This document shows positions 32,111 through 43,659 of a stretch of DNA of 64,000 nt, piece by piece. Position 1 is the stretch's first letter. Every line of letters starts with the position of its first letter. Source of the DNA: Anisodus tanguticus (taxonomy: Eukaryota; Streptophyta; Magnoliopsida; Solanales; Solanaceae); contig CM067539.1 in the NCBI GenBank assembly GCA_034509755.1, positions 29,886,001-29,950,000 of the forward strand. The letters run 5' to 3'. The translations under genes and the position numbers were made by a program. A model generated the notes under the pieces. It was not told where the DNA came from, did no database searches, and saw nothing but the letters and a program-made list of their open reading frames with translations.

Positions 32111-33200
32111 TCATTTTGACTTGATTGAAAATTTCCTAACTTTTGTATTCGTTATTGCCTTCTTGTTTTCAATACTTAACAAATCAAACTTAATCTAAAC
32201 CAGGCACAATATTTCTAATTTTAGACTTTAACCTTAAGCAAAACCATTTATTGGTTTACTTTAAATCGGGCAAAAAACTTCCGGTTTTAGACTTTAAATA
32301 ATTGTCAACAAACATTCACTTAATTTATTTAAAACCGGGTAAAAGTTCTTCCGATTTTAGGTCATTTGATGACTAAAAATAAAGGCCTTATTTCCATGCT
32401 TACGAATAAGACGTCTCTTGTTCATTTAGGGCATCATTGTCGGAATTTCTTATTTATTCTCAACTTTTTAGACAATTCAATGTCTTTAATATAGTCCAAA
32501 TTCATTTGATCCGGTGCCTTTGTAATATGCCTTAGAATATTACTTATTTTATTCCGGCTTCCTTTATCAACGAATGTCCCCAATTAAAGACTTAATATTT
32601 TTTACCTTGTAAGCTTAACAACTTTAGCGATAATACGGAAAAATACCGGTAAAGAAAAACACAGATAAAATTTTGAGTCAAAACTTTGATTAAAGTATAC
32701 TTTCATTTATGCTTTGCTCGGACAAATGACTGGGCACGATTCAATTGATCTTTTTTTACCTTTACATAATTTCTTTGTAAACATTATCACTTGGGCAAGA
32801 TTCATTCGATCTTTTACAACTCCCATCAGTTCTGGTATGGTATTCCCCTAGTGTTTGTGATTGAAGTATGAGAACTCAAACACTATTTTGGTCATTAGCT
32901 GTCGGGCAGTCCCCAGTGTTCGTGTCCGATGCTAATTCATACCTTCTATTTAGTAACACGCTTTACGTTATTGTCTCATCAAAAACCTTATCGAAAAAAT
33001 CCTTTTTGGGATAAAAACTGGGCTAAGGGAAAAAGAGTGCAACACGTGTTTTCAGACCTAATTCTAATCCTCCGAATATCGCCCTATAACTCTTAACTTC
33101 TTTCCTGCAAAAAATAGCAAATTCCGAAACAAATGTAATTCAAACAATCAATGAACACATATCTTAGTAGTAATATTGTTTCAAATGGATGATGTTTCAA
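32111..33200. other. Non-coding part of element D
   Basis: AT-rich, between the 3' end of the antisense gene and the 3' end of pol. The word 'aaaccgg(g/c)' plus 'ttttagactttaa' recurs loosely (32200-32360), suggesting decayed short tandem repeats. No coding signal was seen. Confidence 0.5.
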
Positions 33201-33219
33201 TGGTTCGGCAATTTTTGTC

Positions 33220-34420
33220 CGTCTTCGGCGTCCAATTGGTATAAGTCTTTTTCGGTTATTCCTAACACTTTATAGGGTCCCTCCCAATTTGGACACAACT
33301 TCTCTTTATTAGGGTTTTTAGTGTTGGAGGTTACTTTTTATAGAACCAAGTCCCCTACTTGAAAGTTCCTAAGATTCATTCGCTGGTTGTAATATCTTTC
33401 TATTCTTTGCTTCTGAGCTACCAATCGTAGAAACACTAGCTCTCAATATTCTTCCGTTAAGTCGAGCTTGACCGACATAGCCTCATTGTTTGACTTTTCA
33501 TTTTCTAGGCTGAATCTTAAGCTCGATTCCTCAACCTCCACAAGAATCAGAGCCTCTACACCATAAACCAAAGAAAATGGTGTTTCCCCGATGCTAGCTT
33601 TTGGTGTCATCATGTACGCCCATAATACCTCCGGAAGAATTTCTCTCCACTTGTCTTTTATCGTCTTCATTCTTTTCCTCAAGTTCTGAATGATTATTTT
33701 ATTTGTTGACTCTGCTTCCCTATTTTCACTCGGGTGGTAAGGAGCTGATACTATCCTTTTGATCTTCAAGCCATCAAGAAAATCTGTTATCTTCTTTTCA
33801 AAGAACTAACGACGATTGTCGCATGTAATTTCCTTATGTATTATGAATCGGCCTATGATATGGTCTCAAATAAAATTGATGACCTCTTTTTCTCTAACCT
33901 TCTTGAGAGTATTTACTTCAACCCACTTAGAAAAATAACCAGCCATAAATAAAATAAAGTGTACATTTCCGGGTGCCCATGGAAACGGTCCTACAATGTG
34001 TATTCCCCATTTCATGAATGGAAACGGTGATAAGACCGGATGCATTATTGATTGATGAATCAATCATGACTTTGACGTGTCACATTTCTGAATAAAGTTT
34101 TTGGTGTACTCTTCCATCGGTGACCAGTAGTATCCGACTTTAATGAATTTTCAGACCAGTAGCTCCACTCCTGAGTGATTTCCATAAGTTCCTTCATAAA
34201 CCTCGCGCATCACATAATTTGTTTCATCGGGCCCCAAACATCTCGCTAGAGAGCCATAAAAGAACCTCCTGTACAACTGGCCATCGAACATGCAATATAT
34301 AATCGCCTTTGTTCGAAAAGCCCTTAATTTCTTCGGATCACTGGGCAACTTCCCATCTCAAAGATAATCGATGTATTTATTCCGCCAGCCCCAAGTCAAG
34401 CTTGTGGAATTCACCTCGCC
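33220..34420 (-). pseudogene. Element D integrase
   Basis: The pieces are 34151-34348 (zinc-binding N-terminal region, RFFYGSLARCLGPDETNYVM), 33866-34063 (MKWGIHIVGPFPWAPGNVHF, where the first catalytic Asp is usually in GxDIVG but His occurs here, then YFSKWVEV) and 33443-33769 (SAPYHPSENREAESTNKIII with the Glu, and EVLWAYMMTPKASIGETPFS). This is Gypsy integrase of Tat type. Frames are discontinuous and one catalytic position is altered. Confidence 0.8.
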
Positions 34421-34647
34421 ATGACCACCATCAATTGCGGAGTTAAAGAGTTACACCACGGTTCTAAAGTTAAATTCCTCAGCTTCTGCGGAAGATCCAA
34501 AGATTGCCAAAGCATTCGCTTCACTATTTTGCTCCCGAGACACATGCTCCATGGTCTATTCTTTGAACTGGTGCATCAATACTTGAATTTTTTCCAAGTA
34601 TTTTTGCATTCTTTCTTCTTTTACTTCAAACACAATGTTCACTTGAT

Positions 34648-34872
34648 TTACAACAAGAAGAGAGTCGCATTTTGCCTCGATGACTTCCGCTCCCAGACTC
34701 CTTGCCAATCTAAACCTGCAATCATATTCTCATACTCGACTTTATTGTTAGTCAATTTTACAGTTCTTATTGCCCGCCTAATAACATCACCCGCAGGTGT
34801 TTTGAGCAACACCCGTAATCCGAACCCTTTTACGTTTGACGCTCCATCCGTATATAAGGTCCAGATTCTCAA
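34648..34872 (-). pseudogene. Second, archaeal-type RNase H of element D
   Basis: The readable segment is IWTLYTDGASNVKGFGLRVL, then PAGDVIRRAIRTVKLTNNKV and EYENMIAGL. The pattern DGASN...G.G...L.P.G........TNN.AEY..L..GL is that of the additional RNase H of plant Tat elements, located between the retroviral-type RNase H and integrase. The frame is lost downstream (about 34420-34640). Confidence 0.8.
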
Positions 34873-34889
34873 GGTCGCCCCCGAGGTTA

Positions 34890-36423
34890 TTATAAGTTCT
34901 TTTTTTTCACTTCGGGAATCATTCCGGGAGTGAAATCCGCTACAAAGTCTGCTAAAATATAAGATTTTATAACTATCCTAGGTTTATACTCTATGTCATA
35001 TCCACTAATCTCCAGTGCCCAATTGGCTAACCTACCCGATAATTTTGGTTTATGCATTCGGTTCCTTAATGGATAAGTTGTTACTACACAAATAGGATGA
35101 CACTGGAAATACGACCTTAATTTTCTAGCAGTCGTTATCAAAGATAATGCCAATTTCTCTAAGTGGAGATATCTAATTTATGCACTAGCTAAAGTTCTAT
35201 TTACATAATAGATAGGAAATTGTGTACCTTTTTATTCTCGAATCAAGACAACACTTCAGCTACTTCGGATGCTGCTAGATACAAGAACAACTTCTTATCT
35301 GCCTTCAGTTTGTGTAACAATAGCGGACTGGAAAGATACCACTTCAAATCTCTCAATGCTTGTTGACATTCCGGAGTCCATTCGAAGTTATTCTTCTTTT
35401 TCAATAAAGAAAAGAACTTGTGACTCTTCTCCGAAGATCGTGAGATCACCCGACTTAAAACGGCCAATCATCCGATTAAACTCTACACTGCATTTATGTC
35501 CTTTAACACCTCTGGTATCTCTTCAATAGCCTTAGTTTTGTCTGGATTGATCTCTATTTTCGGTTTGAAACCAAGAACGCTAGAAATTTGCCGGAGCCGA
35601 ATCCAAAGGCACATTTTTCCAGGTTCAACTTCATGTTATACTTCCAGATGATATCAAATATTTCATACAAATGCTTTAAATGGTCCTCTGCCTCCAAGGA
35701 CTTAACTAACATGTCATCCATATAAACTTCCATAGTATTGCCTATTTGGTTTTCAAACATGTGATTAACTAAGTGTTGATACGTTGCTCTGACTTTTTTA
35801 AACCAAATGACATTACATTATATCAATAAGTTCCATACCTGGTTATGAAAGAAGTTTTCTCCTAATCCTACATATTCATCCTTATTTGGTTATATCCGAA
35901 GTAAGCATCAAGAAAACCTAACATCTCATGCCCTGCCATAGCATTGATAATCCGATCGATGTGCGGTAAGGGAAAAAAGTCTTTTGGACAAGCCTCATTT
36001 AAATCTTTAAAACTTATGCACATTCTTAGGTTTTTGTCTTTTAGGCACAACAACCACATTTGCTAGCCAGTCCAGATATTATACTTCACGGATTGAGCCT
36101 ATATTTAATAATTTTGTTACCTTTTCCTTGACAAACATGTGCTTGTACTCGGCCATAGATCTCATTTTCTTCTTCACCGGAGGAAAATTCATATCCAAAC
36201 TTAGATTGTGAGTTGTGATCTCCGGTGGGATACCTATCATGTATAAATGGGACAAAGCAAAATAATCGACATTAGCTTTAAGAAATTTGATTAATTTAAG
36301 CCTGAGCTTCGGGGATAACCCGGTGCCCATGTATACCTTTCTATCTGGCAAATGAATGAACAATTTCACTTGCTCAAGCTCTTCTAGGGTTGATTTTGTG
36401 GTGTCTGAATCATCGGACAACAC
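34890..36423 (-). pseudogene. Element D reverse transcriptase-RNase H
   Basis: The fragments in order are as follows. 36079-36423 has HLYMIGIPPEITTHNLSLDM. 35868-36059 has RMCISFKDLNEACPKDFFPL and GFLDAYFGYNQI. 35554-35760 has MEVYMDDMLVKSLEAEDHLK, with a catalytic YMDD. 35243-35467 has FEWTPECQQALRDLKWYLSS. 34890-35153 has the RNase H tail, SGRLANWALEISGYDIEYKP. At least four frame breaks separate them, although the motifs are well conserved. Confidence 0.85.
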
Positions 36424-36522
36424 AAACGACCTTAGGACACGGTAGTAATCCTCTTCTTCCTCATAATTTTCTTCCTTTCCTTCTCCTTTCTTCGAACTTG
36501 GTGCGTCCGAATCCTATAATTG

Positions 36523-37230
36523 CTATTCAACTTCCTTACCCTTCTTTTCATCCTTCACCTCCTTTTGTTTTGCAACCGACTCTTCTACCACAAATATTTC
36601 CCTTGCGGTCGGTTGCTCTCCTCGAATATGCTTAATTCCATTAGGAGTCTGAAATTTTAACATCATATACAACGTCGAAGGCACAACCATCATATCATGT
36701 ATCCACAGCCTGCCGAAAAGCACATTGTACCGTATTTTCCCCTCAATAACGTAAAAATTCATTTGTCGGATTGTTTGGAAGAGTGATTTCTCATTTCGTA
36801 GTTTCACTAGGCATATTGAATTTGTTAAGAACTCGAACCATCAGAATAATTTTTTCCAGCATCCCCATTTGCTCTACCACCTTCCACCGAATGATGTTGG
36901 CCGAGCTACCAATCAATTTAAAATTCGCTTAATCTGAAAATTATTAATAGACACAAAAATTACCAACACATTATTGTGAGGTTGAATGATGCCCTCAGCA
37001 TCTTCATCGTTGAATGAAATTGCTTCTTCCTGCAAGAAATCCCTGGATCTCTTTTCACGAGTTATCGACACTTTCCTCTTATTTGCTATCATGACGGATG
37101 CTCTTGGAACATCCATTCCTCCGATAATCATATTTATGACATGTTGGGGTTCAATTGGGTCCGTCTGTTTGTTTGCCTATCTATTTTTGAAGCTTTCCTT
37201 AGCTCGACCATTCAGAAACTCTCGTAAATG
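36523..37230 (-). pseudogene. Element D protease region
   Basis: 37131-36913 reads FNDEDAEGIIQPHNNVLVIF, then INNFQIKRILN, followed by a stop where the active-site segment is expected. The continuation 36807-36523 reads IRYNVLFGRLWIHDMMVVPS and LKFQTPNGIKHIRGEQPTAR, the usual C-terminal half of Tat proteases. The catalytic DTGS/DPGS motif itself is not readable in one frame. Confidence 0.75.
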
Positions 37231-37389
37231 ACCATTCTTCAATAACCAGCCACTTCATCCCTGAGTTGTCGATAATCCTCTATTCAGGGCCCCGTGTTCC
37301 ATGAAAATCACACAGCAAATTTGGATCTCTCTAAGTTGGATCTGACCGAAGGGGCCTCGGCCACCTCGTCGCTTTAATGTGCCCGATTG

Positions 37390-38850
37390 CTATACTAGTC
37401 CTGCTGCATCAATATTAAAGTTATACTCAAACAATCTTGGGCTTTCCACAGTATTAGAAGACACCCCATCGGTATCATTTTTAAATTGCAAGACTCTACT
37501 GGTAAACCCTCGATCATTGCGACTCTCTCCACATCTTCTTTCCGAAGAGAAGTTTCTATTGGTGTGCCCTCGATCAGATCTGAAGTTCGATATCTCGGGG
37601 GGACCGTATGGTTGGTACTTATCCCTTAGAAATCTTACCTTCAATTCACCTACCCACTTTGACTTATCAAGACCTTTGTTCCGTTCTGCTGATCCCGATG
37701 AGACTTCGAACTGATCGTCTTCTACCCGTATCTTTGACTAGTACTTATTATGTACGTCTGCCCATGTTACTTCTAGGAATTCCAAAAAGTTCTCCTTAAT
37801 TTCAACGATGCACTAGAGCTCCTAGGATTCAACTCCTTAGTGAAAGATTCCGCTGCCCATTCATCCAGTACCGAAAGAAGGAGCATACGTTCCTTTTGAA
37901 ATCTCATCACGAACTTTCACAACAACTTCGTATCCTTCTGAGCGATTTTGAATATATTTTCCTTTCTTGCTTGGACCTTTCATACTCTGGCGTGTGCCTT
38001 TATAAATGCATCTGCAAGCATTTCAAATGAGTTAATAAAGTGTTCGGGTAATAAAGAATACGAGGTCTTTCCCCTTTGGATAATGTTTCACCGAATTTTT
38101 TCAAAGAAACTGATTCTATCTCATCCGATAGTATGTCATTGCACTTCACCGCACAAGTGTACGATGTCACATGCTCTTGCGGATCCGTGGTTCGATCATA
38201 CTTTGGGAGATGTGGCATTTTGAGCCTTCTTGGTATCAGCTTCAGAACCGCACTCGGTGGAAATGGTAGTTGGATATATTTCTTCGAGTCCGTCCCTTTT
38301 AAGATCGGAGGCGTTCCCGGGATTTGATCAATCCATGAATTGAAGGTGTCAACCTTCTTTTCATTATTATACATACGCTTGTTCAAAGCATGAAGTAGTT
38401 TCACAACTTCCAAGGAATCATTTACCCCTGACCTAATATCATTCTCTTCGACTCAATTCCCATCGTGGTTGGTATGAGTTCATCCACTACACTTGCTCTG
38501 CTTCTCTTTTTCTGTAACTAAGTAATCGCCTCATGTTGCTTCTCTAGCATATTAAATATTTGAGCCAAATCTGACCCGCCTACCCGCACTCTATCATTCG
38601 CTTCGTTATTATCATTTGGTGTTCTTTCGGCGGTTCTCCTAGATCCCCGGGGCGAAACTATGGGATGATTCTGACGCTCGCCGGTTATTGGGTCAATGAA
38701 TGGGGCACTGTTATTGTTGTTGTTGATATTGTCATGGTTATTGATGTTGTTATTAATGTTGTTGTTAACACCAACTTGACTCATCTTTTCTGATGTATGA
38801 TATTTAACATGTTCACAAAATCTCAAAAGAAACAAGTGAAGTTTGAACAA
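37390..38850 (-). pseudogene. Element D gag
   Basis: The probable N-terminus is the ATG of MSQVGVNNNINNNINN within 38518-38850, an Asn-rich run followed by DLAQIFNMLEKQHEAIT. The capsid-like core is in 38000-38413 (PRRLKMPHLPKYDRTTDPQE, HVTSYTCAVKCNDILSDEIE, SVSLKKFGETLSKG). C-terminal Arg/Gly-rich pieces are at 37390-37644. Frames are interrupted several times. Confidence 0.8.
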
Positions 38851-38864
38851 ATCACCACAACTAT

Positions 38865-38890
38865 CCTTAGTCTCACGGTGAGCACCAAAC
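38865..38890 (-). promoter_or_regulatory. Primer-binding site region of element D
   Basis: On the coding strand the LTR is followed by GTTTGGTGCTCACCGTGAGA, resembling the TTTGGTGC start of primer sites in Tat elements. The exact tRNA partner was not determined. Confidence 0.5.
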
Positions 38891-39499
38891 TGTTTACCCC
38901 AAAAAAGGTACAGTTGAATTTGTTAATGATTTTAAGAATACGTGGACTGATTCGTATTATAAGATAATGAACAATTGATAATAAGTAAGCAAATAGAAAT
39001 AACAAGTAAGTAATTAGCTTGGACTGCCTTGAACTCGAGTGAATCTTCTGAGCAAGATTTCTCCATGCTGATAGTGAACCTTAGTAAAATAGCTTCGGTT
39101 TATTCCGAGAATGAGAGCAAGTAAGTTGAATTTCTGTAAGTTTAAGCTTAAAATACAAGTAATGAGAATTGGATGCCCTTCCAACATGAATGCTGAGCTC
39201 CTTTTATAGCTATGAAATAAAGGCATTAAAAACTGAGATTCCCTCTCAAATTAAATATCATCAATGCTAATAATGGTCTCTTAATGACTAAAGAGTAACG
39301 ACTGATGCCATATTCGGATCGGATATACGTTGGATTCCTTCGGAACTTCACCCGGTGTCAACTGACTCAATCGTATTCGGACTCGTCTCAATTGTTGTCT
39401 CACCTCGGAGCCGAATCTTATCCGGCTCAGAACTTACCAAGCTACTTCAAACTTCTCGTCCAATCTTGCTACGTGTCATGACGGATTTCATAATATACA
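38891..39499 (-). repeat. 5' LTR of element D
   Basis: It is the partner of 27511-28119, with the same length and ends. Scattered substitutions (for example 'gctcctgttt' versus 'gcttcggttt') show an old insertion. Confidence 0.88.
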
Positions 39500-40723
39500 C
39501 GTTCTCTGTTAAAAGAAGGGAGAAGGGATAAATTTGCAATGTTAAATGGAACAAATTTGACCTGCATTAATAGTTGGGATTAAATATACCCTCAACGTTA
39601 CTAAAATGGCTAAAACATGCCCATATTTTCGAACAACTGAAGCTTAGCACTCGGTGATGCCACATTCCGCAATTAAGGATTATTTTTTTTTTTAAATGGA
39701 ATGTAAATTCAAACCTTTCGCATAGCACAAAGGTGTTGACCCTTCTTTCTAATTTTTTTTTATTTTTTTATTTTTTTATTCCTCCTCTCTTCCCACTACT
39801 ATCTCTACCACCAATCACCCTTTTTTCTCCTCCCTCCTTTGACCCTTATGCGGCCAGTGACATATTAAGATCTTTCGTAAGTGGTGTCGACATTTAAAAA
39901 AAAGAATAGATTTAAAAAAGTAGAGGAAAGAATGAACAATATTTAATATTTTGAATGTTAAGGTTTTAAGCTTAGCTTGACTAGTCCAGTTCAAGGTTGG
40001 TTTAAAGAAATGTAATACCTGACACTCATGCAAAAGTAAACCTTAATCGATTGGTTTGTTTGATCCTTTTGGGGAAGGGTTTAGGTGTTCGATTCTAACT
40101 AAGAGTAATTTTTAGCAATTAAGCGCTAAAATGTTTTTAAAAAATCACACAAATTCACTGCAAAGGAGGTTCGATAAGGTGAATGCTACATAACAGAGGC
40201 GCTTAACCAGCAAGCCATGAAGCACTTTGTCCTAAGCAGTGTCATTTATATGCCATATACATATATCCTTCGAACACAAAAGCCCACTAGTCGAGCAAAA
40301 ATGAGTGAATGCGCTAGATGTCTATCATTTTTTTTTAAAAGATATGTGAAAATTGCATAATACTAGAAATAAAAAAAGAAGTCCGCTTCTAAGTCAAAAT
40401 TCGGACTAGAAGCCACGCATGCGCCCACCATCCACTTGTCGACCCGCAGTAGGGGCTTCTAGCCCCCAAGGGCACATAGGCAGAGGGGAACTTTCCTAAA
40501 AAGCCTAATCGTATGATATATGTAAGATATATGATATCCAATCCTAGCAGGAAAGGGAGGGAAACATAGACTCAATTTAAAGCGAGTAAACATAATTTCA
40601 TACTCGATCCCATAGATACATATAGAATTATGCAGAAAGCCATATTCGATGAAAGTCGGAAAGGCTTTGATGACTCAAGGTTCATATTAGGGAAAGGAGA
40701 GTGGATTGACCTTTCTAACGCAT

Positions 40724-41606
40724 ATTCAGTCGTACCGGCATGGCCCCACCGATTTATTTTCGATCGGAGCATCAAGTAGCGCAACCCGATATATATATTA
40801 AAATTTTTGATGAAGCGGTGTCGGATGACACCTTTTGCCATAAGGTGTGTCTGCCCTAGTATGCGCCTATACACTTACATTAAAATAGTATTGAACAATA
40901 GCATTCAAGTCATTTAACACATTCCCTCCTGGTAGTAGGGTGGCGGGAAGAGAGAAAAAAAAAAAAAGGGAAGAGGAGATGGTGATGGAGGTGATGATTA
41001 TAATAATGATGGGGAGAAAAGATGAAAGAGGAAGAAATGTTGATTGGTGGAAGAGGTAGTGGCTAGGAAAAGAAAGGAGGAACAAAAAGAATTTAAGAAC
41101 TCAAAATTTGGAAGAAGGGCCAAATTATGTTAAGGGTTCAAATTTGTTCTTTGTTTAAAAAATTAATTCTTAATTATGGGACATGTGACATCATCAGGTG
41201 CTAAGCTTTCTTCTTTTAAAAATAAGGACAAATGTTAAGAGTTTCACATCGAAAATGTAATGGAACATGTACTTCTTATATGAACTTAGACAATTCTCAC
41301 CCTACAAGCTAGCTTTTGGAGTTGAGTTATGTAAATAATGAATCTTGGGCCTAACTCAATCCTAAAAGCTAGTTTGTAGGGTGAGGATTGTCCAAGTCCA
41401 TATAAGGAGTTTATATTCTCATTTCATTTTCGATGTGAAACTCTTAACAACAAATTTAATTTATTTTAATAACGACAGGGACATATTTAACCTCAATTAT
41501 TAATGAAGAATAAATTACTCCATTACATTTAATTCAGAGATAAATATACCATTTATCCTTGAAAGAAAGAGGAAATAAACATCTTGCTGGAAGTTTAAGT
41601 TATCCA
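40724..41606 (+). repeat. Host duplication flanking the viral block, left copy
   Basis: It runs from 'attcagtcgta' to 'gttatcca' and matches 51727-52619 in the same orientation, with about a dozen substitutions and one A-run length difference by eye. The sequence is not viral. It covers the right half of the long-arm element and the palindromic element inside it. Left of 40724 and right of 52619 the sequences are unique. Confidence 0.9.
41233..41449. mobile_element. Palindromic TG...CA element (217 bp), left copy
   Basis: It begins TGTTAAGAGTTTCACATCGA and ends with its inverse, flanked by a 5-bp duplication acaaa (41228-41232 and 41450-41454). Almost the whole sequence folds back on itself, for example 'caagctagcttttggagttg' against 'caatcctaaaagctagtttg'. 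TG...CA ends plus a 5-bp duplication fit a solo LTR of a TRIM-like element; the fold-back structure would also fit a MITE. Confidence 0.65.
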
Positions 41607-41662
41607 GATTCCTGCTGAAATTCCAGCAGAAAATAGCAATTCTGATTATACGGATTATTTCC

Positions 41663-42385
41663 ATGAAGGTTGATTATCCTAATGATCCTTATTACTGCGG
41701 TCTGAATTATGCTCTTGATTCTGACTTACGCAAATTGATTGAAAATAATTTTAACAGTTCTGATTACTCGCTTTTCCGTAATTGGTTTCAAACCTTTTTT
41801 ACAAAAGAAGAGCAGGAGGAGATTAAAGAACAATTTTACGGTGAATTACAGACCAAACAAGATTTTAAATTTTTTGCTAATTGATTTGTTGAAGATTATG
41901 CTTTGCCTAATATCAATATTATAGAAAGGCAGTGGCACTTAGACTCGAAGAAGGTTCTCAAGAGTCTATATCCTCCGGATGAACCCTTTTCATTAAAAAA
42001 GGATAGCAGTAACCATGATTTACAAGCCCAACCTTATCTAAAGATGTTACAGGGTGTTCTCAATGCCGACAACTGGAATAATCTTTACAAACAGGGTAAT
42101 AGCACTAATATGTGTCTAAAAGTCCATGGAGAACAGATGACTTTATTACACAATAAGGTCGACAGGCTCAGCTCCCTTATTGAGGCGCAGAGGACAAAAT
42201 TGATTGCAGAGGAAAGAGCAAAAAAGGCTCCAGCACCATTGGAGACTGCTGCCAACATCCAGCCCCCTGCATCCATGGAAGGAATAACCCTGGCAAAAAA
42301 TCAGGAAAATCCTTTGTCAAAAGATATCGAATGGTCAATACCAAAGACACAACAACCAGCAACAAGGATCATATTGCTGCCATGA
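41663..42385 (+). pseudogene. Pararetroviral small ORF and coat N-terminal region, forward copy
   Basis: The ORF opens at 41663 (MKVDYPNDPYYCG) and is stopped by a TGA at 41882-41884. The same frame resumes at 41903 (MPNINIIERQWHL) and goes to 42385, including a helical stretch with LLHNKVDRLSSLIEAQRTKL. The natural continuation is lost through a deletion of about 75 bases near 42330 that shifts the frame. In the inverted copy the corresponding region is stopped elsewhere. The function of the small ORF is not known to me. Confidence 0.7.
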
Positions 42386-43167
42386 AGAGAGGGAGTAATT
42401 GGACTCCCAAAGTCAGCTCGGAAAATTATTATTATCCGAGACCCACTCCTATGGATGTCTTGCTTGAAGAAGGAGCATGGAAGAATGATCCTGCCGCTTA
42501 TACTGGTACTGAGATCATTGAGTGGAATATTGATGGTGGCGCGGAAACCCAGATCTTCAGGACTTGCCACAAAATGCTCATGTATGCTGCAGCTGCAAAA
42601 GGTAATAACCAAACAGAAATTAGTATAACTAAGATGATCTGTGTTGGATTTACAGGACAGCTCAAGGCATGGTGGGATAATTATCTCTCACCGGAGCAAA
42701 AGATGCAGATTACAAACTCTGTAAAACAGGAGGGTAATGTTCAAGTCCCTAATTCGATTTACACCCTTATCCTAACCATTTTGGATCATTTTACAAGAAA
42801 TTATTCTACGAATTATGATAATATCAGGACACTTCTTCAAAATCAAAGATGTCCTACCCTAACCTCCTTTAGATGGTACAAGGATGTTTTCCTAAGCATG
42901 GTTTATAATCTCCCTGAAGCAAGTGATCGCTTCTGGAAGGCCAGATTCATTGATGGCCTCCCACCGCTGTTTGCTGAAAGAGTAAAGAGGACCCTAAGGG
43001 TTGATTCCTCTGACTCCCAAATACCGTGGAATATGTTTTCCTACGGTATGCTTATCAGCAAGTGTACAGAAGAAGGCCTAGCCTTATGCAATGATATTAA
43101 ATTGCAGCGACAATTGAAGAAGCAGAGACTCACTGAAAAGACCCAGTTGGGAGAATTCTGCCAATAG
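42331..43167 (+). pseudogene. Pararetroviral coat protein core, forward copy
   Basis: An open frame of 278 codons homologous to 49485-50015 and 48555-49433 of the other copy. It includes the stretch RPTPMDVLLEEGAWKND and then the capsid core around GFTGQLKAWWDNYLSPEQKM. The coat core is followed by an in-frame TAG at 43165-43167, after which the same frame continues in the Lys-rich zinc-finger part. Its N-terminal connection is broken by the deletion near 42330. Confidence 0.75.
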
Positions 43168-43173
43168 TTCGCA

Positions 43174-43659
43174 ATGGACGAACCTACCCCTGCCCAAAAA
43201 ATAGGGAAAAAGAGGAAACACGTGGTCAAACCACATAAAAAGGAGTACTATGAAAAGTACAAAGCGGCTCCATACAAAAAGAAAGCTGCAAAGCAAAGGG
43301 CCAGGAATCAAAAGAAAGGCTATGTCCCGAAGAAAAACACAACCAAAACCACAACTTGCTATGCGTGTAGAGAAGTGGGCTATTACGCCAATAGGTGTAA
43401 GAAAAATAAGGCCGACAAGATAAAGGCACTCAAAATTGATGAAAACATCAAAGATGCCTTAATGAAAATCATGATCCCCTCCGACGATTCTGATGAATCG
43501 GATAATTCCATTACCTCGGATTCTGAGGATCCGTATTCATCCTCTTCTGAGGAGAGTGATTCTTGTATCTGTACCTCCAAAACTGCCAGAAAGAGAAGGA
43601 GGAAAATACAGAGGACGAGTTTTATAAACTCCAAGCTCAATTCTCCAGCTTCAATGTAA
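43174..43659 (+). pseudogene. Pararetroviral coat protein C-terminal part with zinc finger, forward copy
   Basis: A very Lys-rich basic region (KKKAAKQRARNQKKG) leads to a CCHC-like finger, CYACREVGYYANRC. Here the usual His is Tyr, whereas the other copy keeps HYANMC. An acidic Ser/Asp/Glu tail follows. The nucleic-acid-binding basic domain, zinc knuckle and acidic tail are the usual C-terminal layout of caulimovirid coat proteins. Confidence 0.8.

Larger units (their letters stand above)
27511..39499 (-). mobile_element. Tat-type Gypsy retrotransposon D (12.0 kb)
   Basis: Two LTRs of equal length, 609 bp (27511-28119 and 38891-39499), both start TGTTTACCC and end ATATACA. The flanks tgttc and cgttc are a probable 5-bp target duplication with one change. 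The minus-strand order is gag, protease, reverse transcriptase-RNase H, a second (archaeal-type) RNase H, integrase. This domain order is diagnostic of the plant Tat group. A plus-strand extra gene sits between pol and the 3' LTR, as in several Tat elements. All reading frames are interrupted. Confidence 0.88.
39505..41606. mobile_element. Element with long inverted arms (about 2.1 kb)
   Basis: The left arm (about 39505-39842) is a diverged inverted copy of the right arm (about 40985-41600, excluding a 217-bp insertion). Examples are 'gcttagcactcggtgatg' against the complement of 'catcatcaggtgctaagc', and 'attaaatataccctcaacg' against the complement of the right-arm 'gggacatatttaacctcaa'. No transposase is seen between the arms. 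Long arms suggest a MULE-like or fold-back DNA element. Termini and target duplication are unresolved. Confidence 0.55.
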
